Below are positions 26,507 through 35,230 of a stretch of DNA of 64,000 nt, one piece after another. A model generated the notes under the pieces. The model saw only the letters and a program-made list of their open reading frames with translations. It had not been told where the DNA came from and ran no database searches. Made by a program: the position numbers and the translations under genes. The stretch is from Agrobacterium larrymoorei (GTDB lineage: Bacteria; Pseudomonadota; Alphaproteobacteria; Rhizobiales; Rhizobiaceae), in contig NZ_CP039692.1 of assembly GCF_005145045.1 (NCBI RefSeq), positions 1,133,501 through 1,197,500 of the forward strand, in the 5' to 3' direction. Numbering within the stretch: position 1 is the stretch's first letter; each line of letters starts with the position of its first letter.

Positions 26507-27525
26507 AGAAGATCATTCTCGCATCGGGCACGGCGCTGATGCTTTCCATGGGCGTGGCGCAGGCGCAGGACAAGACGCTGACGATTTCCGTCTATGCCTT
26601 CGCGCAGGATGAGTTCAAGGAACTCGTCTACACCCCGTTCGAAGCCAAATGCGGCTGCAAGCTGGTGGTCGAAACCGGCAACAGCGTCGAGCGTCTGGCC
26701 AAGATGGAAGCCAACAAGGCCAATCCGGTTGTCGATCTTGCCATCGTTTCCATGGCCGACGCGCTCTCCGCTACCCGCAAGGATCTGATCCAGAAGATCG
26801 ACGCCGCCAAGGTTCCAAACATCGAAAAGCTCTACGACATCGCCAAGGACCCGAATGGCGATGGCATGAGCGTCGGCGTCAATTTCTACGCCACCTCCAT
26901 CGTTTACCGCACGGACAAGATGAAGATCGACAGCTGGGCCGATCTGCTGAAGGACGGCATCGTCGACCACGTTGCATTTCCGAACGTCACCACCAATCAG
27001 GGCCCGCCCGCGCTCTATATGCTCGGCAAGGCCATCGGTAAGGACACGCCTGATCTCGCTGGCGCCATCGAAGCCGTGGGCGAAAAGAAGGACGATATCG
27101 TCACCTTCTACGTAAAATCTTCGCAGCTTGTGCAGTTGATGCAACAGGAAGAAATCTGGGCAGCGCCGATTGGCCGCTTCTCCTGGGCACCCTTCACCAA
27201 GCTCGATCTGCCGCTGGCATGGGCAACGCCAAAGGAAGGCCAGACGGGCGGCATGAACGTTCTGGTCGTTCCGAAGGGCACCAAGAACGAAGATCTGGCG
27301 CTTCAGTTCATGGACTTCTGGCTCTCGACGGACGTTCAGAAGGCGCTGGCCGAAAAGCTGGTGGATAGCCCGACCAACAGCCAAGTGAAGGTTTCCGAGG
27401 AGGTGGCGAACAACATCACCTATGGCGATGAAACCGCGCGCAGCCTGCAACTCATCCCGTCTGCCACGACACTCGACAACCGCGACAAGTGGCTATCCGA
27501 GTGGAATGCGAAGGTTGGGCAGTAA
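26503..27525 (+). CDS. ABC transporter substrate-binding protein, PotD/AfuA-like
   Basis: This 340-residue periplasmic receptor has a signal peptide cleaved after AQAQ (about residue 23). It resembles the spermidine/putrescine/iron class of binding proteins, with FYATSIVYRTDKMK and WAAPIGRFSWAPF around the ligand cleft. It has one Cys pair near residue 55 (KCGCKL). It is the receptor for the permease pair and ATPase that follow. Despite the polyamine-like class, the operon also encodes a nucleoside hydrolase and an adenine deaminase, so a nucleoside, purine or adenine-derived ligand is more likely than a polyamine. Confidence 0.82.
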   Translation: MKKIILASGTALMLSMGVAQAQDKTLTISVYAFAQDEFKELVYTPFEAKCGCKLVVETGNSVERLAKMEANKANPVVDLAIVSMADALSATRKDLIQKIDAAKVPNIEKLYDIAKDPNGDGMSVGVNFYATSIVYRTDKMKIDSWADLLKDGIVDHVAFPNVTTNQGPPALYMLGKAIGKDTPDLAGAIEAVGEKKDDIVTFYVKSSQLVQLMQQEEIWAAPIGRFSWAPFTKLDLPLAWATPKEGQTGGMNVLVVPKGTKNEDLALQFMDFWLSTDVQKALAEKLVDSPTNSQVKVSEEVANNITYGDETARSLQLIPSATTLDNRDKWLSEWNAKVGQ

Positions 27526-27562
27526 GTACACGCGAGGCCGCGACGTCGCTCCCTTCCTCAAC

Positions 27563-27647
27563 GTCATCCTCGGGCTTGACCCGAGGATCCACTCACGTCG
27601 AAGCTACTTCAACGTGGGCAGATGCTCGGGACAGGCCCGAGCATGAC
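27563..27647. repeat. RIME-like double-palindrome repeat inside the operon
   Basis: An 85-bp element starts GTCATCC and ends ATGAC. It carries two hairpins with 9-base arms and 5-base loops: ATCCTCGGG/CCCGAGGAT (27566-27588) and ATGCTCGGG/CCCGAGCAT (27622-27644). This is the arrangement of Rhizobium-specific intergenic mosaic elements. It sits between the binding-protein and permease genes and may act on the transcript as an mRNA stabiliser or partial terminator. Confidence 0.8.
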
Positions 27648-27696
27648 GAGCGGGTAGGTTTCGGACGGCTGACAACGCCGGTCAAAGGATAAGGTA

Positions 27697-28524
27697 ATGT
27701 TTCAAAATCGGGCCGAAGCTCTGGCGCTTGCCTTGCCCGCTGCAATCTTTGCGGCGGCGGTGTTTCTCGTGCCGGTGTTCATTCTTCTGTCGGAAGGCTT
27801 TCGCACGCCGGATGGGTGGACGCTGCAAGCCTATACGAGCTTCTTCTCGGACCCGCTGAACCAGACGGTGTTTCTGCGCACGCTGAAACTCGGCGCAATC
27901 GTTACCGTCGTTTCGGCGGTCATCGGTTATGCGGCGGCCTTCGCCATCGTCAGCCTTCCGCCCGGCTCCAAGGGGCATATGATCAATCTGGTCATCCTGC
28001 CGCTGATGATATCGCCTGTTGCCCGTACCTATGCGTGGATCGTCATTCTGGGCCGCACCGGCATCGTCAACGAGGCGCTGAAGGCCGTTGGCCTGACGGA
28101 TAGTCCCATCCGCATTCTCTTCAGTGAAACCGCCGTCTTCATCGGCCTGCTGCAACTCTTCCTGCCGCTGATGATCATTTCGCTGATCAGCGCGCTTGAA
28201 AACATGCCGCGCGATGTCGTTGCTGCATCCCGCGTTCTCGGCGCAAACTGGTTTCAGGTGTTCTGGAAGGTCATCATTCCCCTGACCAAGGAAGGCCTTG
28301 TCGTGGGCGGAACGCTGGTCTTCACCGGCTCGCTCACCGCTTACATTACGCCCGCCATTCTCGGCGGCTCCAAGGTGCTGATGCTGGAAACGCTGCTCTA
28401 CCAGCAGGTTACGGTTTCCAGCAATTTCGTCGCTGCAAGCGTTATCGCCTTCATCCTGATCGTCATGAGCTTTGCCGCCAACATCCTGCTCAAGCGCATC
28501 GCAACGGCGAGGAACAATAAATGA
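27697..28524 (+). CDS. ABC transporter permease, PotB-like
   Basis: This 275-residue permease has six membrane segments and the coupling loop NMPRDVVAASRVLGANWFQVF, as in spermidine/putrescine-type permeases. The ATG is at 27697 with AAGGATAAGGTA just upstream. It follows the RIME-like element and overlaps the next permease by 4 bases. It forms the transmembrane channel with the next gene product for uptake of the ligand captured by the upstream binding protein. Confidence 0.87.
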   Translation: MFQNRAEALALALPAAIFAAAVFLVPVFILLSEGFRTPDGWTLQAYTSFFSDPLNQTVFLRTLKLGAIVTVVSAVIGYAAAFAIVSLPPGSKGHMINLVILPLMISPVARTYAWIVILGRTGIVNEALKAVGLTDSPIRILFSETAVFIGLLQLFLPLMIISLISALENMPRDVVAASRVLGANWFQVFWKVIIPLTKEGLVVGGTLVFTGSLTAYITPAILGGSKVLMLETLLYQQVTVSSNFVAASVIAFILIVMSFAANILLKRIATARNNK

Positions 28525-29300
28525 CCCGCCAACTCTTTATTCCGCTGACACTGCTACTCGTCATCGGCTTCCTCATCGGCCCGTTCCTTATCATCGTCGC
28601 CGCGTCCTTTTCGGCAGGCGATACGCTGGCCTTCCCGCCGCAGGGCTTTTCGCTGAAGTGGATCGCCAAGGTCTTTACGGTCGAAAGCTTCCGCGAGAGC
28701 TTCGCCATGTCGATGTTTCTGGCCATCGGCGGCACCTTTACGGCGCTGCTTCTCGGCATTCCTGCCGCCTACGCCATGTCGCGTTACAAGCTGCCATTTT
28801 CGGAAACCATCCGCACCGTCGTCTCGGCCCCAATCATCGTGCCCGGCATCATCGTCGGTCTGGCGTTGCTGCGATATTTCGTCGTGCCGTTCGGTGTCGG
28901 CATTACGCTTGCGCTCTTCCTTGCCCACACGGCGCTGATCCTGCCCTATGCCGTGCGCGTGGTGTCTGCCAGCCTCACCAATCTGCGCTCGGATATAGAA
29001 GAGGCAGCGGTGCTGCTCGGCTCGTCGCGGCTTGGTGCCTTCTTCCGCGTCGTGCTGCCCAATATTCGTGGCGGCATCCTGTCGGCCTTCATTCTTGGCT
29101 TCGTCACCAGTTTCAATCAGGTGCCGGTGTCGCTGTTCCTGTCGGGGCCGGGCGTTCGCACCCTGCCGATCGATATGCTCGGCTATATGGAAATCGTCTT
29201 CGATCCATCGGTCGCCGCGCTCTCCTCGCTTCTCGCTTTCCTGTCCATCGGCATCGTCTTTATGGCCGAACGTTTTCTGGGGTTCTCCCGCTATGTCTGA
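28521..29300 (+). CDS. ABC transporter permease, PotC-like
   Basis: This 259-residue permease has six membrane segments. The coupling loop DIEEAAVLLGSSRLGAFFRV precedes VLPNIRGGILSAF, typical of the PotC half-permease. It is translationally coupled to both neighbours: a 4-bp ATGA overlap upstream and an 8-bp overlap with the ATPase start downstream. Together with the PotB-like subunit it builds the importer channel. Confidence 0.88.
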   Translation: MTRQLFIPLTLLLVIGFLIGPFLIIVAASFSAGDTLAFPPQGFSLKWIAKVFTVESFRESFAMSMFLAIGGTFTALLLGIPAAYAMSRYKLPFSETIRTVVSAPIIVPGIIVGLALLRYFVVPFGVGITLALFLAHTALILPYAVRVVSASLTNLRSDIEEAAVLLGSSRLGAFFRVVLPNIRGGILSAFILGFVTSFNQVPVSLFLSGPGVRTLPIDMLGYMEIVFDPSVAALSSLLAFLSIGIVFMAERFLGFSRYV

Positions 29301-30318
29301 CGCAAAATACCTGTCCCTGCAGAACCTTTCGCTGGCCTATGGCAGCACCATGGCCGTGAAAGACCTGAACCTCGATATCCGCAAGGGTGAGCTTCTCGCC
29401 CTCCTCGGTCCCTCCGGCTGCGGCAAGACCACGACGATGCGCGCTATTGCCGGGCTGATGCCGGTTGCCGGTGGGCGGATCGATCTGGATGGTGCCGATA
29501 TCACCCGCGTCTCTGCCAACAAGCGCGCCGTTGGTCTGGTCTTCCAGTCCTACGCGCTTTTCCCGCACCTCACCGTGTTCGAGAACGTCGCCTTCGGCCT
29601 GCGCCTGAAAGGCATGAAGGGTACGCCGCTGGATGAGAAGGTCGCATCCGGCCTGAAATCCGTTGGCCTCTCGAATTTCGCTTCGCGTAAACCGGCAGAG
29701 CTTTCCGGTGGCCAGCAGCAGCGCGTGGCACTGGCACGCTCCATGGTCATGGACCCCAAGGTCCTTCTTCTGGATGAGCCGCTCTCCAACCTCGATGCCC
29801 GCCTGCGTCTGGAAATGCGCACCGAATTGCAGCGTGTGCAGAAGGCAACGGGCGTGACGATGATTTTCGTCACGCACGATCAGGTCGAAGCGTTGGCGCT
29901 GGCTGATCGCATAGTTGTGATGAAGAACGGCGCGATTGAGCAGATCGGTACGCCGGAAGAGATATATAATGCACCCGTCTCATCCTTCGTGGCAGACTTC
30001 GTCGGCTTCGAAAACATCTTCCGCCTCGATGGCACAGAGTTGAAGACAGACGCCGGTCGCATAACGCTTTCTGGCCAGGTTCCGAGTACGGCGGGCCTGG
30101 CATGGAGGCCGCGCATGGTAACCCTCGGTTCAGGTCCTTTTGAGGGGACCGTGCGCGGCGCGTCTTTCGCAGGCAACACGCGGGAATATCTGCTGGATAG
30201 CGCGCTCGGCCCCATCAAGGCCGAGACGGATGCAGCGCTGACGCCGCATGCAATCGGTGACAGGCTGGCCTTCGATCTTCCGGTCGAAAAGGCAGCCAGC
30301 CTTTCGGTGTTCAACTGA
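29293..30318 (+). CDS. ABC transporter ATP-binding protein, PotA-like
   Basis: This 341-residue ATPase has Walker A GPSGCGKTT, Q-loop VFQSYALFPHL, signature LSGGQQQRVALARS, Walker B LLLDEP and switch [11 protein letters not shown]-terminal TOBE-type domain (about residues 240-341) follows. I start it at ATG 29293, overlapping the permease end by 8 bases. An earlier in-frame ATG at 29032 reads through the permease gene out of frame. It powers the importer of the LacI-regulated operon. Confidence 0.9.
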   Translation: MSDAKYLSLQNLSLAYGSTMAVKDLNLDIRKGELLALLGPSGCGKTTTMRAIAGLMPVAGGRIDLDGADITRVSANKRAVGLVFQSYALFPHLTVFENVAFGLRLKGMKGTPLDEKVASGLKSVGLSNFASRKPAELSGGQQQRVALARSMVMDPKVLLLDEPLSNLDARLRLEMRTELQRVQKATGVTMIFVTHDQVEALALADRIVVMKNGAIEQIGTPEEIYNAPVSSFVADFVGFENIFRLDGTELKTDAGRITLSGQVPSTAGLAWRPRMVTLGSGPFEGTVRGASFAGNTREYLLDSALGPIKAETDAALTPHAIGDRLAFDLPVEKAASLSVFN

Positions 30319-30320
30319 TC

Positions 30321-31247
30321 ATGGGCATCTGGATCGATACTGATATGGGCTTCGATGATATTGCCGCCATTCTGGTGGCAAAGTCGTCGGGCCTTGCGAT
30401 AGACGGCATTTCTCTGGTCTTCGGCAATGCGCCGCTTGCGCAGGTGCAGCAGAATGCAGCCGGTGCCGCGGCAGCGTTCTCCTGGCATTTTCCCATCCAT
30501 TCGGGACGCGCCTGCCCGGTGCTGGGAGAGATCGAAACGGCTCAGGTCATTCTTGGCGAAACCGGCATCCCGACGGTTGGCGCGACGCTTCCATTGGTGG
30601 AAAATCTGCCCGAAAGCAATGCGTTCGAAGCGCTCTGCCGCTGGCTTTCGGATGGCGACGCTGAAAAGCGGGTCCTCGCACTCGGCCCGCTCACCAATAT
30701 TGCGGCCCTATGCCTTGCCAGACCCGATCTCGCCAGCCGCATCACCGAACTCACATGGATGGGCGGCGGCGTGACGAGCGGTAACCATACAGCTTCTGCC
30801 GAGTTCAACGCCTTTGCCGATCCAGAAGCTCTCGCCATCGTCATCGCTCATGGTCTGCCGTTGCGCATGGTGGATCTCGATCTTTGCCGCAAAGTCACGG
30901 CATCGCTTTTAGATGTCGCTCCAATTCGCAACGCCTCCGGCAAAAATGCGGCTTTGGTTGCGGATATGCTGGAAGGCTTCATCAACATCGCCACCAGCCG
31001 TGGGCGGCAAGCCATGGCGCTTTACGATCCTTGCGCCGCCGTCGCTTTGGTCGCACCTGAAAGCATCGGCTGGAAACACGCCCGTATCGATGTGGAGTTA
31101 CATGGTGGCCTGACGCGCGGAAGGACTGTGGTCGAGGCACGCGCGGCCCATGCTGCCCGGTTCAACGCCCATTATGCCGACACAATCGATGCCGACCATG
31201 CCAAGAGGATCATCCTCGACGCCCTTCTGGAGGAGGCGAGCCGATGA
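30321..31247 (+). CDS. Nucleoside hydrolase (inosine-uridine preferring family)
   Basis: This 308-residue N-ribohydrolase has the family N-terminal calcium-binding motif DTDMGFDD (residues 6-13). Mid-protein GPLTNIAALCLARPDL and WMGGGV, and the C-terminal active-site region DPCAAVAL, also match. It would hydrolyse a nucleoside to ribose and a base in the cytoplasm. It starts 2 bp after the ATPase and overlaps the adenine deaminase by 4 bases. This links the importer to purine nucleoside use: imported nucleoside, then base release, then deamination. Confidence 0.9.
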   Translation: MGIWIDTDMGFDDIAAILVAKSSGLAIDGISLVFGNAPLAQVQQNAAGAAAAFSWHFPIHSGRACPVLGEIETAQVILGETGIPTVGATLPLVENLPESNAFEALCRWLSDGDAEKRVLALGPLTNIAALCLARPDLASRITELTWMGGGVTSGNHTASAEFNAFADPEALAIVIAHGLPLRMVDLDLCRKVTASLLDVAPIRNASGKNAALVADMLEGFINIATSRGRQAMALYDPCAAVALVAPESIGWKHARIDVELHGGLTRGRTVVEARAAHAARFNAHYADTIDADHAKRIILDALLEEASR

Positions 31248-33037
31248 GCGAAAACCCAATCATTATCGACCGCGATGGAATGAACGACGATGCCCTGCGC
31301 AGCCGCGCCGTTGCCGCTGCGCGCGGAGATGCGCCTTTCGACATTCTCATATCAGGCGGCACTCTGGTCGATATGGTGACGGGCGAATTGCGCAAAGCGG
31401 ATATCGGTCTCGTCGGTCCCCTGATTGCAAGTGTTCATGAGGCAGGCGCACGTAGCGATGCCGCCAGGGTGCTGGATGCGACCGGCGGTTACATTACGCC
31501 GGGGCTCATCGATACGCATATGCATGTGGAAAGCTCCATGGTCACGCCTGCCGCCTATGCTGGCGCAGTCGTTGCCAAAGGCGTGACGACCGTGGTGTGG
31601 GACCCGCATGAATTTGCCAATGTCCACGGTGTGGACGGCATGTGCTGGGCCACGAGGGCCAGCCGTGGCTTGCCCTTGCGCGCCATCATGCTCGCCCCAT
31701 CCTGCGTGCCTTCCGCGCCCGGTCTGGAGCAGGCGGGTGGAGATTTCGATGCGACGGCGCTGGCCGAAATTCTTTTCTGGGCAGAAGTCGGCGGCGTTGC
31801 CGAGGTCATGAACATGCGCGGCGTCATCGACCGCGATCCTCGTATGAGCGCCATTCTTCAGGAAGGCCTGCTGGCCGACAAGCTGATTTGCGGCCACGCG
31901 CGCGGCCTGGCCGGTGCCGATCTCAACGCCTTCATGGCAGCGGGCGTAAGCTCCGATCATGAACTCACCTCGGCAGACGACCTTATGGCGAAGCTACGCG
32001 CTGGTCTAACGATAGAATTGCGCGGCTCCCACGATCATCTACTGCCGGAATTCGTGGAAGCGTTGAACAGGCTTGGCCATCTGCCCCAGACGCTGACGCT
32101 TTGTACCGATGACGTGTTTCCGGACGACCTGCTGAATGGCGGCGGTTTGGATGATGTCGTGCGGCGGCTGGTGAGATACGGAATGCGCCCACAATGGGCG
32201 TTGCAGGCAGCAACCCTGAATGCCGCCGCTCGCCTTCAGCGAAACGATCTCGGTCTGATCGCCGCTGGACGTCGCGCTGATATCGTCGTCTTCGATGATC
32301 TTACGCAATTTGCCGCGCGCCATGTTCTGGCAAGCGGAACGCCGGTCGCCGAGCGTGGCAGAATGATCGTGGATGTGGCCGAAATCGACGCCGCGCCACT
32401 GAAGAATTCCATGAAGCTGCCGCTTCGCTCGCCTGAAGATTTTCGGGTGAAGAGCAAAGGCAATCGCGTGAAGCTTGCAACCATCGATAAGCCTCGTTTT
32501 ACACAATGGGGCGAAATCGAAGCAGATGTCATGGATGGCTTCGTCGTGCCGCCTGAAGGTACAACGATGATTTCCGTAACGCACCGCCACGGCAAGGCTG
32601 ACGCCACCACCCGAACCGGCTTCCTGACCGGATGGGGCAAATGGGAGGGCGCCTTCGCAACGACCGTCTCCCATGACAGCCACAACCTGACGGTCTTCGG
32701 CGGAAACGAACAGGATATGGCAATTACCGCCAATGCCGTTATCAAAGCCGGTGGCGGCATGGCCGTTGCATCCAACGGCAAGGTCACGGCAATCCTGCCC
32801 CTCCCGCTTTCAGGCCTCGTCTCAGACGCGCCTCTCTCGGAAGTCGCCGCCGGTTTCGAAGCCATCCGCGAGGCCGTAAGCCACATCGTGGAATGGCAAC
32901 CACCCTACCTCGTCTTCAAAGCCTGCTTCGGCGCGACCCTCGCTTGCAATATCGGCCCGCATCAAACGGATATGGGTATTGCCGATGTGTTGACGGGGAA
33001 GGTGATGGAGACGCCGGTCATTGAAGTGTTAGGCTGA
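31244..33037 (+). CDS. ade: Adenine deaminase
   Basis: This 597-residue amidohydrolase converts adenine to hypoxanthine and ammonia. The metal-binding HMH pair (H92 and H94) lies in GLIDTHMHVESSMV, with VVWDPHEFANVHG and CGHARGL further on. The C-terminal half carries the ade-specific domain, including TVSHDSHNLTVFG and DMAITANAVIKAGGGM. Length matches the family (about 570-600). It is the last gene of the LacI-controlled operon and follows the nucleoside hydrolase with a 4-bp overlap, so adenine released from a nucleoside could be salvaged or used as nitrogen source. Confidence 0.93.
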   Translation: MSENPIIIDRDGMNDDALRSRAVAAARGDAPFDILISGGTLVDMVTGELRKADIGLVGPLIASVHEAGARSDAARVLDATGGYITPGLIDTHMHVESSMVTPAAYAGAVVAKGVTTVVWDPHEFANVHGVDGMCWATRASRGLPLRAIMLAPSCVPSAPGLEQAGGDFDATALAEILFWAEVGGVAEVMNMRGVIDRDPRMSAILQEGLLADKLICGHARGLAGADLNAFMAAGVSSDHELTSADDLMAKLRAGLTIELRGSHDHLLPEFVEALNRLGHLPQTLTLCTDDVFPDDLLNGGGLDDVVRRLVRYGMRPQWALQAATLNAAARLQRNDLGLIAAGRRADIVVFDDLTQFAARHVLASGTPVAERGRMIVDVAEIDAAPLKNSMKLPLRSPEDFRVKSKGNRVKLATIDKPRFTQWGEIEADVMDGFVVPPEGTTMISVTHRHGKADATTRTGFLTGWGKWEGAFATTVSHDSHNLTVFGGNEQDMAITANAVIKAGGGMAVASNGKVTAILPLPLSGLVSDAPLSEVAAGFEAIREAVSHIVEWQPPYLVFKACFGATLACNIGPHQTDMGIADVLTGKVMETPVIEVLG

Positions 33038-33056
33038 GGCGTAGGACCCCTACACC

Positions 33057-33140
33057 GTCATGCTCGGGCCTGTCCCGAGCATCTGCTACGCTTCCACCTT
33101 TTCGACGTGATTAGATTCTCGGGACAAGCCCGAGAATGAC
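33057..33140. repeat. RIME-like double-palindrome repeat after the purine operon
   Basis: An 84-bp element runs from GTCATGC to ATGAC. Its two hairpins are ATGCTCGGG/CCCGAGCAT (33060-33082) and ATTCTCGGG/CCCGAGAAT (33115-33137). It lies between the convergent adenine deaminase and M20 peptidase genes, where it may also terminate transcription in both directions. Confidence 0.8.
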
Positions 33141-33162
33141 GAAAGAGGCAAGCGCTTTCCCT

Positions 33163-34335
33163 TCAATCCACCGCCAGTTCCTGCTCCACCAGCGTCGTCC
33201 AAAACGCCACACCAGACGCAATCGCCTCATCGTTGAAATCATAAGACGTGTTGTGGTGCAACGCGCCGTCTTTTGCCGGGCCGTTGCCGAGCCAGACGTA
33301 GCAGCCGGGGGCCTCGCCTGCGAAGAAGGCGAAGTCGTCGCCTGCGGTGGAGGGCGGGAAGGTGGTGCGGGTCTTTTCGCCGAAGACGCTTTTGGCGGCC
33401 TTCAGTGCTCGGTGCGTTGCGTCTGCGTCGTTCACGACAGGCGGGATGCGGCGGATGAATTCGTAAGTGGCTTCGATGCCGAACATGGACGCCGTACCCT
33501 TGGCGAGGCGACCGATTTCCTCTTCCAGTTGGTCGCGTACCACCGGCGTATAGGCCCGCGCCGTGCCGCCAATCTGGACGAGATCGGGGATGACGTTGAG
33601 CGCGTTCGGGTCGCCTGCCTGTATCGAGCAGGCACTGACTACGGCTGGCTGAAGCGGATCGACCACGCGTCCGACGATGCTCTGGAGCGCGCTTAAAAAG
33701 CTCCCGGTTGCCGTAATGGGGTCGCGCCCGAGATGCGGCTTTGCGCCATGGGTGCCGACGCCCTTGAAGGTCACGCGCCAGCTATCGGAAGAGGCAAGCT
33801 GCGGGCCTTCCACCACAGCCATCTCATCCGTATCGAGACCGGGCATGTTGTGCAGCCCATAGACAGCATCGCAGGGGAAAAGATCGAAGAGGCCGTCTTC
33901 CACCATCTTCCTGGCGCCGCCGCGACCTTCTTCGGCGGGCTGGAAAATGAAGTGCACGGTGCCGGAAAAGTTCCTGGATGCAGCAAGCGCGCGGGCGGCA
34001 CCCAGAAGCATGGTCGTGTGGCCATCATGGCCGCAGGCATGCATCTTTCCGGCGGTTTTCGATTTGTAGGGGCGTTCCGCCAGTTCCGGCATGGCGAGTG
34101 CATCCATATCCGCGCGTAGTCCAATGCGGCGCGTGCCGTTTCCGACCTGAAGTGTGCCGACGACGCCCGTCACACCAAGCCCGCGATGCACAGCAATTCC
34201 TGCGTCTTGCAGATGGCGCGCAACGATATCGCTGGTCCGTACCTCTTCAAACCCCAGTTCCGGATGGGCATGCAGATCGCGCCGCAGTTCGGTCAGAAAA
34301 GGGAGATCGTTTGCGATCAGGCTCGAGGGTTTCAT
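33163..34335 (-). CDS. M20-family metallohydrolase (amidohydrolase / aminoacylase-like)
   Basis: This 390-residue protein of the M20D peptidase/amidohydrolase class has MHACGHDGHTTMLLG (metal ligands), the catalytic FIFQPAEEGRGGARKM, and GTHGAKPHLGRDP in the lid domain. Length matches hippurate hydrolase and IAA-amino acid hydrolase homologues (about 380-400). It would cleave an N-acyl amino acid or similar amide with a dinuclear metal site. I choose ATG 34335, with AAGGA 9 bp upstream, over in-frame ATGs at 34362 and 34386, because it gives the usual N-terminus. It is transcribed away from the phosphoribosyltransferase gene. Confidence 0.87.
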   Translation of the reverse strand: MKPSSLIANDLPFLTELRRDLHAHPELGFEEVRTSDIVARHLQDAGIAVHRGLGVTGVVGTLQVGNGTRRIGLRADMDALAMPELAERPYKSKTAGKMHACGHDGHTTMLLGAARALAASRNFSGTVHFIFQPAEEGRGGARKMVEDGLFDLFPCDAVYGLHNMPGLDTDEMAVVEGPQLASSDSWRVTFKGVGTHGAKPHLGRDPITATGSFLSALQSIVGRVVDPLQPAVVSACSIQAGDPNALNVIPDLVQIGGTARAYTPVVRDQLEEEIGRLAKGTASMFGIEATYEFIRRIPPVVNDADATHRALKAAKSVFGEKTRTTFPPSTAGDDFAFFAGEAPGCYVWLGNGPAKDGALHHNTSYDFNDEAIASGVAFWTTLVEQELAVD

Positions 34336-34479
34336 GCGAAGAATTCCTTGGATATTGCGCATGTCATGCGGGCAACCGCTTAACATGTAGATCAGGTGAC
34401 TTTTCTAGTGCAAAAGCACCTGAGAATAAACGGAATCGATCATGGTTCGGAAAATAATCGAGAGCGAAAGGCCGCGGAC

Positions 34480-35148
34480 ATGAAGCCTCACGAATTCTGG
34501 CAGCACATCCATGCGCCGCAGAGCTTTCCAGCCAATGGCCCCCATGTCGATTTTTATCCGGTGACTTTGGACGATGGGCGGCAATTGCGTCTGCCAATCC
34601 GTCCGCTTGGCGATGGGCAGCATGCGCTTGCCTCGCTCATCGTTAATCAGGCCTCGTTCGAGGTGCTCGGCGTGTTGGCGGATGATCTGGCTGCGAAACT
34701 GAAAGCATTCGAACCGGAGATCATCGTCGGATTGCCGACATTGGGCCTGACGCTTGCCAGCGAAGTGGCGCGGCGTCTAGGCCATTCCCGCTATGTGCCG
34801 CTTGGGACGTCACGCAAATTCTGGTACTTCGATGAGCTTTCGGTGCCGATGTCCTCCATCACCACACAGCAGGAAAAGCGGCTCTATCTCGATCCGCGTA
34901 TGCTGCCGCTTCTGGAAGGGCGGCGGGTGGTGCTGGTCGATGACGTGATGTCGAGCGGCACCTCCATCATTTCCGGGCTTTCTTTGCTTGGCGCATCCGG
35001 CATCGAGCCGGTCGCTGTCGGTGCGGCCATGCTGCAATCGGATCGGTGGCGGGAAAAGCTGGAAAGCCTAAGCCCGGAATGGCCTGCGCGGGTGCGCGCC
35101 GCATTCTCCACGCCGCTTCTGCAAAAGACTGTAGACGGCTGGGTCTGA
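34480..35148 (+). CDS. Phosphoribosyltransferase family protein
   Basis: This 222-residue type I phosphoribosyltransferase has the PRPP-binding signature VVLVDDVMSSGTS (about residues 151-163) and an upstream segment IIVGLPTLGLTLASEVAR. Start at ATG 34480, preceded by GAAAGG; the frame extends to 34396 but without a ribosome site. It could be a purine-salvage or orotate-type enzyme. The adenine deaminase operon nearby makes a base-salvage role attractive, but specificity is not visible. It is separated by 82 bp from the downstream Ku gene. Confidence 0.8.
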   Translation: MKPHEFWQHIHAPQSFPANGPHVDFYPVTLDDGRQLRLPIRPLGDGQHALASLIVNQASFEVLGVLADDLAAKLKAFEPEIIVGLPTLGLTLASEVARRLGHSRYVPLGTSRKFWYFDELSVPMSSITTQQEKRLYLDPRMLPLLEGRRVVLVDDVMSSGTSIISGLSLLGASGIEPVAVGAAMLQSDRWREKLESLSPEWPARVRAAFSTPLLQKTVDGWV

Positions 35149-35152
35149 GCGG

Positions 35153-35178
35153 GGAACTTCCGGCCCCTTTTTGCGATT
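35153..35178 (+). promoter_or_regulatory. Candidate EcfG/RpoE2-type general-stress promoter for ku
   Basis: GGAAC (35153-35157), 19 bases, then TT (35177-35178), lying 52 bp before the ATG of the first Ku gene. This fits the GGAAC-N18/19-TT form described for the Sinorhizobium RpoE2 regulon, which includes NHEJ genes. The match is visible; function is inferred. Confidence 0.45.
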
Positions 35179-35230
35179 AGAAGAGGCTGCTGCAAAGCCG
35201 CGCTCTGGTTGTTCGCGTCAAGGAGTTCCC

